Shown: positions 41,872 through 50,175 of the stretch, one piece after another
How the letters are laid out: each line of letters opens with the position of its first letter
Numbering within the stretch: the stretch's first letter is position 1
Assembly: GCA_017556805.1 (NCBI GenBank)
Contig: JAFYMC010000028.1
Location: forward strand, 186,001-250,000
DNA from: Lachnospiraceae bacterium
GTDB taxonomy: Bacteria > Bacillota > Clostridia > Lachnospirales > Lachnospiraceae
Reading direction: 5' to 3'
DNA length: 64,000 bases
The notes under the pieces: generated by a model
Database searches by the model: none
The model's input: only the letters and a program-made list of their open reading frames with translations
Told to the model about the DNA's origin: nothing
Made by a program: the position numbers and the translations under genes

Positions 41872-43287
41872 TTACTGTACCGTCATTACAAAACTGAGCG
41901 GAATGCGCACCGTAAAAATGGAACCCACTCCCGGTATACTCTGCACCTTAACGGAACCCTTGTGCATCTGCACCGCACTCTTTGTAATGGAAAGCCCCAG
42001 ACCGGTACCGCCGGTTTCTCTGGAACGTGCCTTATCCACACGATAAAAACGATCAAATACAAGTCCCTGTTCTTCCTCCGGGATTCCCACTCCGGTATCC
42101 TCTACCTTTACATAAAAGTATTTGTGGTCCGCATTCAAAGACACCATTACTCTGCCACCGTCGCGGTTATACTTGATTGCATTCTCGATTAAATTTGTAA
42201 ACACCAGAGAAATCTTAACCTGATCCACCTCCGCCAGTACCGTACGATAACTTTCAAATACCATCTCAATACCGCGCTTTAATGCCAGAGGCTTCAAACG
42301 TTTTAAAATAATCTCCAGCAATTCGTTAATATTTACTTCCGCAATATTGAGTTCTCCTGCGGTTTTATCCAGCTTTACCAGTGCCAGCAAGTCATTTACG
42401 ATCTGTGCCTCTCTGTCAATCTCCGCGTTAATGTCCGTTATGAATTCCCGGTACATTTCAATCGGCACATCCGGCTCTAAAATAAGAGAATCCGAAAGCA
42501 CCTTGATTGCCGTAAGCGGTGTCTTTAACTCGTGGGATACGTTGGAGACAAACTCCTGTCTGGATTTCTCCGTGGCCGCCATACGTTCCATCATACGTCC
42601 TACGGCATCTCCGATTTGTCGTACCTCGGAAAAGCTCCCGGCTTCAATAACCTGCGTACTGTCTAAATTCTCGGTCACCTGCTCGATTCCCTCCGCCAGG
42701 GTATGCAAAGGCTTGGTCATTCCTCCCGAAAGCCCGAGAGCAACCACCAATAAAACAAGCGCGGTACTGAAAAACAGTACCGACATATTATTCCGGAAAG
42801 CCTCCTGCTCCGTAAGTACATCCGCCAAAGAGCTTTCCAACACCATAACACCGATTACCTGCCCCGTACTTTCTGCGCTGGCACCTAATACAATCGGCAG
42901 AACCATCTCTGCCACACCTTCCGTCTCGTTATAGTAGGTCTTTACCTCCCCACGCATGGCACAGATGGCTTCTTCGGAAATCATGGTCTTTCCTTCTTCT
43001 CTGCCCGCCGTATCCTTTACCGTCACCAAGCTGCCGTTTATCAACATAATCCGGCCGCTTAACATTGTAGCCAATGTTTGCAATTGTGCGGTTACCTCCG
43101 GTTGCAGCTGCTGTTGCAAATAGCCGTTCTGGGCAATCTGTCCCGCAAGTGCGGTTCCCTGCTCCCGCATGGATTCCAGACGACTGTCGTAGCAACGTTT
43201 CCAATGGGACCCCTGCGTAATTTCCATTCCTACAAACAGCGGAATCAGGCCGGCTGCCAAAATGATACATAGCAGGCGGAAACGCAT
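41872..43287 (-). CDS. Sensor histidine kinase, HAMP-containing
   Basis: 471 residues from the ATG at 43287 (an in-frame start at 43368 would overlap the regulator gene and has no site). Two membrane helices flank a 140-residue extracytoplasmic sensor; HAMP follows, then an H-box with SHELKTPLTAI (phospho-His), N-box ENAIKYN, and G-boxes VEDTGVGIP and TGLGLSI. A WalK/PhoR-like class I kinase. Partner regulator directly upstream in the operon. Confidence 0.88.
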   Translation of the reverse strand: MRFRLLCIILAAGLIPLFVGMEITQGSHWKRCYDSRLESMREQGTALAGQIAQNGYLQQQLQPEVTAQLQTLATMLSGRIMLINGSLVTVKDTAGREEGKTMISEEAICAMRGEVKTYYNETEGVAEMVLPIVLGASAESTGQVIGVMVLESSLADVLTEQEAFRNNMSVLFFSTALVLLVVALGLSGGMTKPLHTLAEGIEQVTENLDSTQVIEAGSFSEVRQIGDAVGRMMERMAATEKSRQEFVSNVSHELKTPLTAIKVLSDSLILEPDVPIEMYREFITDINAEIDREAQIVNDLLALVKLDKTAGELNIAEVNINELLEIILKRLKPLALKRGIEMVFESYRTVLAEVDQVKISLVFTNLIENAIKYNRDGGRVMVSLNADHKYFYVKVEDTGVGIPEEEQGLVFDRFYRVDKARSRETGGTGLGLSITKSAVQMHKGSVKVQSIPGVGSIFTVRIPLSFVMTVQ

Positions 43288-43312
43288 ACTTTTCCCTGCT
43301 TTTATCGTTTTT

Positions 43313-44002
43313 TTAAACCTTGAAAAAATAGCCAACCCCCCATTTTGTATGTATGTAATCCGGCTCACTCGGATTCTGTTCGATCTTCTCGCGCAGTCTT
43401 CTCACATGAACATCTACGGTTCTTACATCGCCCGGATACTCATACCCCCAGACAATGTTTAACAAATTCTCACGGCTGTATACCTTGTTCGGATTGGTCA
43501 TAAGAAGTTCCAGCAAATCAAACTCCTTTGCCGTAAGATTAATCTCGGTCCCGCGGAGAAATACTCTGCGTCCGTCTCTTTCCAGACGAATCTCTCCCAC
43601 AGTAAGAAAATTCGCTTCCGCTGCCGCCTCCGTCTGCTTTCTGCTACGACGCAGAATCGCTTTGATACGGGCCTTTACCTCCAGTATATTAAACGGTTTT
43701 GTAATATAATCATCCGCACCGTACTCCAGACCCATAATTTTATCGATATCCTCACTCTTTGCGGTCAACATGACAATCGGCACATCGGAAAATTCACGAA
43801 TCTGCTGACAAACCTCGAACCCGGAAAGCTTCGGCAGCATCAGGTCCAGAAGAATCACATCGTAAGACGTCGCTTTCGCCGCCGCCAACGCCTCTTCTCC
43901 GTCGTATGCACAATCCACCGTCAGACCTTCCTGTTCCAGGCTGAACTTAATCCCCTTCACGATTAACTTCTCATCATCCACCACCAAAACTCTCTTTTCC
44001 AT
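43313..44002 (-). CDS. OmpR-family response regulator
   Basis: 229 residues. Receiver domain with acidic pocket VVDDE and phospho-Asp in VILLDLMLPKL, Thr in MLTAKSED and Lys in ITKPF. C-terminal winged helix of the PhoB/WalR type (EFDLLELLMTNPNKVYSRENLLN). It starts 10 bases after comEA and ends 25 bases before the kinase start. Target genes unknown; the operon layout suggests competence or envelope functions. Confidence 0.9.
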   Translation of the reverse strand: MEKRVLVVDDEKLIVKGIKFSLEQEGLTVDCAYDGEEALAAAKATSYDVILLDLMLPKLSGFEVCQQIREFSDVPIVMLTAKSEDIDKIMGLEYGADDYITKPFNILEVKARIKAILRRSRKQTEAAAEANFLTVGEIRLERDGRRVFLRGTEINLTAKEFDLLELLMTNPNKVYSRENLLNIVWGYEYPGDVRTVDVHVRRLREKIEQNPSEPDYIHTKWGVGYFFKV

Positions 44003-44012
44003 AATCCACCTC

Positions 44013-44690
44013 TCATTTTACAGTAATCTGCTCTTTTACACGTTCAAACATGGCATCTCCGATGCCGGAAACATTCTTCAGTTCCTCAATCCTTTGAAAA
44101 GGTCCTACCCTTTCCCGGTATTGCAAAATACTTTGTGCCTTTGCCTCACCGATACCGCTTAAGGTCATCAATTTCTCCAAGCCCGCAGTATTTATGTTTA
44201 CCTTCCCGGAATCTCCCGACTCTGCACCGTTTGCGGATGCTGTCCGTTCCGGGACAGACAACTCTTTTGTCTCGTCCGTTGTAGGAACATACACCTTCTG
44301 TCCGTCCGAAAGCAATGCCGCAAGGTTGTGATAAGACCGGTCCGCAGCCTCCGTAAAACCGCCTGCCGCGGCAATGCCGTCCGCCACTCTGCTACCGGGG
44401 TGCAACGTATATACCCCTTCACTGACCACTGCTCCGCAGATATGCACACATACAAACGCCTCCGGCTGTTCTCCGGAAGAAGTTATCTTCCCCTCGCCCT
44501 GTTCCGTTTCCCGGGGCCCGTTCGTTATCCGGTCCGCATCAGTTGTAGGCGTACCTTGTTCTTTCGGTGCCTTTTCAAACACAATTTGCTCCGATTCCTG
44601 CCCCAGGTAACGCATTCCCACATAACCCGCGCCGCAAAGAACCACAAAGCAAACCGCCAGAACCGGTTTTATTTTCTTATTTTTGTCCAT
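44013..44690 (-). CDS. comEA: ComEA-type DNA receptor
   Basis: 225 residues. N-terminal membrane anchor (residues 8-27), then an SLBB domain (VCVHICGAVVSEGVY, GSRVADGIAAAGG) and a C-terminal helix-hairpin-helix DNA-binding pair (INTAGLEKLMTLSGIGEAKA and IEELKNVSGIGDAMF). ComEA binds double-stranded DNA outside the membrane and hands it to ComEC. First gene of a five-gene operon ending with comEC. GGAGG is three to four bases from the ATG. Confidence 0.9.
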   Translation of the reverse strand: MDKNKKIKPVLAVCFVVLCGAGYVGMRYLGQESEQIVFEKAPKEQGTPTTDADRITNGPRETEQGEGKITSSGEQPEAFVCVHICGAVVSEGVYTLHPGSRVADGIAAAGGFTEAADRSYHNLAALLSDGQKVYVPTTDETKELSVPERTASANGAESGDSGKVNINTAGLEKLMTLSGIGEAKAQSILQYRERVGPFQRIEELKNVSGIGDAMFERVKEQITVK

Positions 44691-44737
44691 ACATCCTCCC
44701 TACAAAGAATGGGGATGGACGCGTTCTCTCATTTTCT

Positions 44738-44766
44738 ATTGTAACGGAACTTTTCCAAAAAAACAA
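44738..44766 (-). promoter_or_regulatory. Promoter of the comEA operon
   Basis: TTGTTT (44766-44761), a 17-bp spacer and TACAAT (44743-44738) on the - strand. The -35 lies in the T tract of the upstream terminator. Confidence 0.6.
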
Positions 44767-44812
44767 GTGGTTTCCGATGGGAATTTACACCCCTTCACCA
44801 ATCGAAAACCAC
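44755..44812 (-). terminator. Terminator after the DMT transporter gene
   Basis: GTGGTTTTCGATTGG pairs with CCCATCGGAAACCAC, then seven T on the - strand. Confidence 0.85.
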
Positions 44813-44823
44813 ACCGACTTCCT

Positions 44824-45267
44824 CTATTTTCCCCCTACCGTCTTAAACCAGATGACGCCGCCCACGGTAATAGCCGCTGCGCAAAGCTTCTGCCAGGAAA
44901 AAGGCACCTTTTCCGTACCGAACAATCCAAACACCTCAATCAGATAGGATGCCACCAGTTGGGCGGTAACAATAAACATGGCTGATTTTGCCGGTCCCAA
45001 AAGTGCCACGCTCTTTATGACCGTAAATGTAATGAATGCACCCAAAATACCGCCTAACAGGAAATATTTCGGACTGACCTGAAGCAACGAACCGATGGCC
45101 TTCTCTTTCCCTGAAATAAACCAGGCCGCCACACAGACCAAAAGCGCGGAAAACTGTACAAACCCAGCCGCCGTCCATATACTGGTCTGCTTAGTTACTC
45201 CCGCATTCCACACGCCCTGAATACTCATCAGCGCTCCCGATATAAGCGCAATCAAAAATCCCAACAT
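44824..45267 (-). CDS. DMT-family transporter, YdcZ/DUF606 type
   Basis: 147 residues with five membrane helices, as in the small DUF606 (YdcZ) branch of the drug/metabolite transporter superfamily. The segments LIALISGALMSIQGVWNAG and LVASYLIEVFGLFG are typical. These small transporters may act as dimers; the substrate is not known. Monocistronic with a strong terminator. Confidence 0.83.
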   Translation of the reverse strand: MLGFLIALISGALMSIQGVWNAGVTKQTSIWTAAGFVQFSALLVCVAAWFISGKEKAIGSLLQVSPKYFLLGGILGAFITFTVIKSVALLGPAKSAMFIVTAQLVASYLIEVFGLFGTEKVPFSWQKLCAAAITVGGVIWFKTVGGK

Positions 45268-45390
45268 AAATCTACCTCCTTATTACGGGAAGTATGTGCA
45301 CATCTTTTTACAAATATTCGGTGAAAAAGGGTTGTAATTCCGCAGTAGTTATGCCAAGATAGTAGCAAAGAAACCCGATTGGAGAAACCT

Positions 45391-46266
45391 ATGAAAAGAG
45401 CAGCACAAAAAAGCAACCTACAATTTAAAACAAGGCGTTTTCTCGCAGGTCGGCTCCTTGCCCTGCTTCTTTTGTTTTGCCTTTCTCCGTTCTCCCGTGT
45501 TTTCTACAGCATGGCCGTTATGGGCATTTACAGTAAAATGAACGAAAAAACAAGCCTTTTACAGTCAGAAGGAATCGAGCTTTCCGTTCCAGGCGGTCTT
45601 TCCACTCTGCGCTCCGACTGGTATCCCTTTGTCATGACCTTTGAGGCCAACCGCGGCTTTCAACGTTTTACCGGCGATTCCTCCCTGGATTTGACCATTC
45701 TGTACAATTTTCCGGCCTTCTCTCCTTTCAAAGGGTGCAGCCGGCTCTATGACACCGATTCCCCCTATTACAACAGCTTTTACGGGGCTTATCTGGTCAA
45801 GGACACGGACGGCGACGCTTACGGTTTTATAAGACAGGCCGACGGTACGCTCTACCCGGATGCCGCATCAGTAGCCGAAGTACCGAACTATGATTTTTGG
45901 AAACTGGTCTTATCGGAGTTCGGTCTGACAAATAAAAATGCGGTCTTTGATTGGACGGTTACAGATATTTCCGAACCGCTTACCTATGCCGGAGAAGACG
46001 GTTTTTATCGTATGGACGCCACCCTTACCGTAAACGGTTCTTCCCACAAATATGACGGTTTTACCCAATCCTATCTCCAGTACGGAAAACCGAATTTTCC
46101 GGTCACGGACCCGTTGGCTCCTGTACCCATGTACGGCAGACTGTACGGCAAATATCTGGAAGACAAGCAAGTATCGCTGTTCTTCTATATCGTAGCAGCA
46201 GACAAAGACGTTCTGGAGAAATGTGATAGAGAAATCCTTTCAAAGAGTTCCTTCACTTATGAATAG
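45391..46266 (+). CDS. Membrane-anchored protein, unknown
   Basis: 291 residues from the ATG at 45391, six bases after GGAG. One N-terminal membrane helix (about residues 15-45) and a large extracytoplasmic, beta-rich domain with many Tyr, Phe and Gly. No cysteine lipobox. No motif recognised. Alone on the + strand and followed by a bidirectional terminator. Confidence 0.65.
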   Translation: MKRAAQKSNLQFKTRRFLAGRLLALLLLFCLSPFSRVFYSMAVMGIYSKMNEKTSLLQSEGIELSVPGGLSTLRSDWYPFVMTFEANRGFQRFTGDSSLDLTILYNFPAFSPFKGCSRLYDTDSPYYNSFYGAYLVKDTDGDAYGFIRQADGTLYPDAASVAEVPNYDFWKLVLSEFGLTNKNAVFDWTVTDISEPLTYAGEDGFYRMDATLTVNGSSHKYDGFTQSYLQYGKPNFPVTDPLAPVPMYGRLYGKYLEDKQVSLFFYIVAADKDVLEKCDREILSKSSFTYE

Positions 46267-46293
46267 AATTACACTATTCCCCATCAAAAATAG

Positions 46294-46328
46294 CGGCCCG
46301 GGATTCATTGCCCGAGCCGTTTATTTTT
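46294..46328 (+). terminator. Bidirectional terminator
   Basis: CGGCCCGGG pairs with CCCGAGCCG with one internal mismatch, followed by TTTATTTTT on the + strand and by TTTTTGATGG on the - strand. Serves the + gene at 45391 and the XRE gene at 46351. Confidence 0.75.
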
Positions 46329-46350
46329 CCGTTATTCTTTTCCGTACCTT

Positions 46351-47325
46351 CTACCCAAGCGTCTCACGACCGTAACGCTTCATGAGATATGCTTTCACAC
46401 TCGGGTCACGTTCCGCCAGCTTGTTGCAGGCATCGGCAACTGCCTTTCTCCTTTCGAGAATTGCCTTTTCGTCAAACATTTTTACTCCGAAGCGCAGTAT
46501 ATACCCCTGCAAGCAGTCGTAAACCACATATTCCGAAAGCAAAATTTCTTCATTTCCCGTGCGTTTTCTCATCTCCTCCAGTGCCTCTGCCAGTTCAAGA
46601 GATTTCTTTACTTTATCCTCCGAAACGCACTCCGTACAGAACCAAATATCCTTCATCTTCTTGTCCGTGGCAAAGCAGGCAAGCTCATACAGATTCTGCT
46701 TCAGATACAATCCGAATTCCGGTGTATCCTTGGAAAATAACTGTTCTTTTTTCTGTTCACGAGTATCGTACCAGTTCGGATACTTCTCTCCGTAAATCGT
46801 CAGAGCCTCTTCCGTCTTTCCCTCCGCATGCAGGAGCTTCGCCTTCATATTCCAAGCGTTTAATCGTACTGTTTCCTCGGTACAACCGTTTAAAATCTTA
46901 TCGCAGATTGCCAGAAATTCCTCCTTATGCGCCAGTAACATCTCCTTATCGTTGTCTGCCATATCCCCTGCAAGATTCCACATATAATAATGCATCACCA
47001 AGTAGTCATTCGGATACTCATGATACGCCTTTGCGATCACTTCATGGGCCTTCGACTGTTCCGTTAACCACAGACTCCGGTAATATGTAAGCGTCTCCGC
47101 AATCTCCGCCTGTACTCTCTCCTCGTCGTATCCCATGAGTTCGTCCAAAGTCACTCCGAAATAATGGGCTAACGGGAACAACAACGTAATATCCGGGTAG
47201 GTCTCGTTTCTTTCCCACTTACTCACTGCGGTTACTGAAATTCCTAATACCTCTGCAATCTGCTCCTGGGTTACCCCCTTCGTTTTTCTTAATCTCTTTA
47301 TGTTTTCACCGATTCTGATTTCCAT
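46351..47325 (-). CDS. XRE family regulator with helical C-terminal domain
   Basis: 324 residues from the ATG at 47325, seven bases after AAAGGAGG. Helix-turn-helix at residues 6-60 (VTQEQIAEVLGISVTAVSKW). The C-terminal 250 residues form a TPR-like helical repeat region (EAYHEYPNDYLVMHYYMWNLA). Same architecture as the protein at 20645-21721. The ligand and targets are unknown. Confidence 0.85.
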   Translation of the reverse strand: MEIRIGENIKRLRKTKGVTQEQIAEVLGISVTAVSKWERNETYPDITLLFPLAHYFGVTLDELMGYDEERVQAEIAETLTYYRSLWLTEQSKAHEVIAKAYHEYPNDYLVMHYYMWNLAGDMADNDKEMLLAHKEEFLAICDKILNGCTEETVRLNAWNMKAKLLHAEGKTEEALTIYGEKYPNWYDTREQKKEQLFSKDTPEFGLYLKQNLYELACFATDKKMKDIWFCTECVSEDKVKKSLELAEALEEMRKRTGNEEILLSEYVVYDCLQGYILRFGVKMFDEKAILERRKAVADACNKLAERDPSVKAYLMKRYGRETLG

Positions 47326-47483
47326 ACAAAATCCTCCTTTCAAACCAAAACTGTATGTTTCAGCGTTTCTTGGCAAATAGAACAGGCCTGTTTCTATTTC
47401 TATCATAACAAAAACCAGGAAAATGTACAGAACTTGTCAAGCAAATCCAATTTAACTTACAGTTCAAAAATCCCCCTTGCAGT

Positions 47484-47514
47484 AAAAAGAGCCGTCGTAC
47501 TTACGACAGCTCTT
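47484..47514 (-). terminator. Terminator after the TIGR01906 gene
   Basis: AAGAGCTGTCGT pairs with ACGACGGCTCTT with one G-T pair, then five T on the - strand. Confidence 0.85.
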
Positions 47515-47530
47515 CCTTTACTCAATCTCC

Positions 47531-48184
47531 TTATTCTCTCCCTTGTACCATACGCTTCCGTAACAGCAAATAACTTACCAGACACACCAACGCCCCTAAA
47601 AATACACCGCCGAAAATCAACAACGCACAGTGCATAAAAAATTCATCCGGAAGAAGCAAAATAATCGGGTCGGTCCGGTAATCGAAAATCCAATAATCGT
47701 TGTTAAAAAACAACTCATGAAAAATAACAAACACCTTATCCCAAAACAGCGCCACCAAAATTCCCAGCACCGTCGGCAAACCACAGGACACAATCGCCGT
47801 CATCTTCAAATACCGGTACTCTTTTTTCTTTGCCATAACCACAATCCCGACTACACCGAAAAGGCTACCGAATACTGCCAGATACTTAAAGATATCAAAG
47901 ATTTCCTTTACCTCTTCAAAATGTATCCGCCCGGTTTCGGACATAGGCAATGTCGGGAATTCTAAGTAACCATCCTTCCATGCCATGTTATAATCAATTA
48001 GTACGTCGTAATTCTCTCTGATTTCCTCTTCGGAAAGTCCCGTATACTCCGCAATCCCTAACGCCTCCATATCGTGATAGTACAACGGCCGGAATGCCAA
48101 CGTCCCTACCACGGAGATTCCTATAATTGCTAACGTCAGAACAAGCGCCAATACCGCCTGCGACCACCAAAGTGCTTTTTTCAT
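47531..48184 (-). CDS. TIGR01906-type membrane protein
   Basis: 217 residues with four or five membrane helices. The pattern with an extracytoplasmic Asn-Tyr-rich loop (IRENYDVLIDYN) and KEYRYLK between helices is the one I know for TIGR01906 integral membrane proteins of Firmicutes (Lit-like). Function unknown. A stand-alone gene with terminator. Confidence 0.8.
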   Translation of the reverse strand: MKKALWWSQAVLALVLTLAIIGISVVGTLAFRPLYYHDMEALGIAEYTGLSEEEIRENYDVLIDYNMAWKDGYLEFPTLPMSETGRIHFEEVKEIFDIFKYLAVFGSLFGVVGIVVMAKKKEYRYLKMTAIVSCGLPTVLGILVALFWDKVFVIFHELFFNNDYWIFDYRTDPIILLLPDEFFMHCALLIFGGVFLGALVCLVSYLLLRKRMVQGRE

Positions 48185-48225
48185 ACCGGCATACCTCTCT
48201 TCCTCACTGTTTCCTCCTCATTATA

Positions 48226-48266
48226 AAACAAAGCGTCCTTCCATTGCAAGGATGGAAAGACGCTTT
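48226..48266 (-). terminator. Terminator after the ABC exporter operon
   Basis: 15-nt arms AAAGCGTCTTTCCAT / ATGGAAGGACGCTTT with one G-T pair, then GTTTTAT on the - strand. Confidence 0.85.
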
Positions 48267-48279
48267 TCTCTATTTCTTT

Positions 48280-50175
48280 CTAGGTGGCAAAACCGGCGAA
48301 CTGGTTCTGGTAAAGTTTTGCGTATTCGCCGTTCTTTTCTAATAGTTCCTCGTGGTTACCTTCTTCCACAATAACGCCGCCCTTTAATACCACAATCTTA
48401 TCCGCATCGCGAATGGTAGACAAACGATGTGCAATGATAAGACTGGTACGATTCTTCATAAGAGCAAGCATCGCCTGCTGAATATGCATCTCGGTACGGG
48501 TATCCACATTGGAGGTTGCCTCATCCAAAATGAGAATCTGCGGATTTGCGATTACCGCACGGGCAATAGCCAGAAGCTGACGCTGTCCCTGGGACAGGTT
48601 GCTGCCTCCCTCGGTCAGTACTGTATCATAACCATCCGGCAGACGTTCGATAAACTTATCCGCCTTTGCGGTCTTTGCCGCAAACTTAATCTCCTCTTCC
48701 GTAGCATCCGGATTACCGTAACGGATGTTGGCACGAATGGTGTCCGCAAACAATACCGTATCCTGCAATACAATTGCGATGGAATCACGTAAGGTCTTCT
48801 TCGGAAGCTCCGTAATATCCATTCCGTCCACGTAAATCTTACCGCCGTCCAGCTCATAGAAACGGGTTAAAAGATTTACTACCGTGGTCTTACCGGAACC
48901 GGTAGCACCGACGATTGCGATTCTCTGGCCCTTCTTTACGGAAAGGTCCATTCCCTTAAGTACCGGCTCATCCGGCACATAACCGAACTCGATATCCTTG
49001 AATTCGATATTACCCTGAATCTGAGTCACCTCTACATCAAGGGTACCTTCATCAATTTCATCCGGCGTATCCATAATCTCGAAAATACGCTCCGCACCTG
49101 CAAGTGCAGTCATAATGGAAGCATACTGGTTTGCGATTTCGTTAATCGGACGGTTAAACTTCTTGGAGTACTGCAGCATTGCCTGAATATCACCCGGGGT
49201 CATTCCGCTGCCGTTTATCATAAAGAAAATGCCGAAAGCAGCTACCAATACGTACTGTAAATTTCCGAGGAAGTTCATGCACGGTCCCATAATGGAGCCG
49301 AATACTCTGGACTTGATACTGGTCTTACGAAGTCCTTCACTGATTTCACTGAAGCGCTCAATGGACTCCGGCTCCTTACCGTAAGACACAACGGTCTTAT
49401 ACCCGATGACCATTTCCTCTACTTCACCGTTTAACTTACCCAAAAGCATCTGCTGCTCCACAAAATAGCGGCGCATAAACTTTGCCAGCTTTGCGGAAAC
49501 AAGCAGGGTAAGCGGAACGGTAATAAAGGCAACCAAAGTAACAATCACATTACAGCGAAGCATGAAGTAAAGTGCTCCGAAGAAGGTCAAAATACTGGAA
49601 AACAGGGACGCAATAGACTGGGAAACCGCATTGGAAACGTTTTCTACGTCATTGGTCATACGGGACATCAAGTCACCGTGACGACGATTATCGGTCTCTG
49701 CGATGGACAAACGGCTGATTTTTGCAAACAGGTCATTACGCATGGCAAATACCGTATCCTGGGAAATCTTTGCGGATAAAATACTCTGCAAATAGGTAAA
49801 GCCCGCACTGAAGGCAAACAAAATAATCATCTTCAGCAAAATCTGCTTCATACTGTCAAAGTCAACCGTAAACTTTCCGTTTACCAGCTTGATGGTATCA
49901 ATTGCCTGGCCCTGTAGGGTCGGTCCGAACAAATCAAGTACTGTCACAGCACTCATGGTAAGCAATAATGCAAATAGGAAGTACTTACTTCTGCCGATTA
50001 CCTTTACCAGACGAAGCAACGTCTTTCCGGTATTTTTCGGCTTCTCTTTATTGAGGCGTGCCCCCATCGGGCCTCCCGGTCCTCTGCGGCCTCCCGGTCC
50101 AAAACCCGGACCCGGACGCCCCATCGGCATCCCCTGTGGCGGCTGTCCCTGAGGTGGTTTATTCTGATTACTCAT
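48280..50175 (-). CDS. ABC exporter half-transporter (canonical ATP site)
   Basis: 631 residues from the ATG at 50175, eight bases after GGAGG. An N-terminal Pro/Gly/Gln-rich tail (about 40 residues) precedes six membrane helices. The nucleotide-binding domain has Walker A GATGSGKTT, signature LSQGQRQ, Walker B ILILDEATSN and His in IIAHRLSTI. The catalytic Glu and His are intact. It overlaps the preceding gene by 8 bases and should form a heterodimer with it, as in the LmrCD/TM287-288 family. Confidence 0.88.
   Translation of the reverse strand: MSNQNKPPQGQPPQGMPMGRPGPGFGPGGRRGPGGPMGARLNKEKPKNTGKTLLRLVKVIGRSKYFLFALLLTMSAVTVLDLFGPTLQGQAIDTIKLVNGKFTVDFDSMKQILLKMIILFAFSAGFTYLQSILSAKISQDTVFAMRNDLFAKISRLSIAETDNRRHGDLMSRMTNDVENVSNAVSQSIASLFSSILTFFGALYFMLRCNVIVTLVAFITVPLTLLVSAKLAKFMRRYFVEQQMLLGKLNGEVEEMVIGYKTVVSYGKEPESIERFSEISEGLRKTSIKSRVFGSIMGPCMNFLGNLQYVLVAAFGIFFMINGSGMTPGDIQAMLQYSKKFNRPINEIANQYASIMTALAGAERIFEIMDTPDEIDEGTLDVEVTQIQGNIEFKDIEFGYVPDEPVLKGMDLSVKKGQRIAIVGATGSGKTTVVNLLTRFYELDGGKIYVDGMDITELPKKTLRDSIAIVLQDTVLFADTIRANIRYGNPDATEEEIKFAAKTAKADKFIERLPDGYDTVLTEGGSNLSQGQRQLLAIARAVIANPQILILDEATSNVDTRTEMHIQQAMLALMKNRTSLIIAHRLSTIRDADKIVVLKGGVIVEEGNHEELLEKNGEYAKLYQNQFAGFAT

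Noticed and set aside
43288-43368. Longer start for the histidine kinase
   Set aside because: It would overlap the response regulator by 56 bases and begin with a polar segment; the ATG at 43287 gives a normal membrane-anchored N-terminus.
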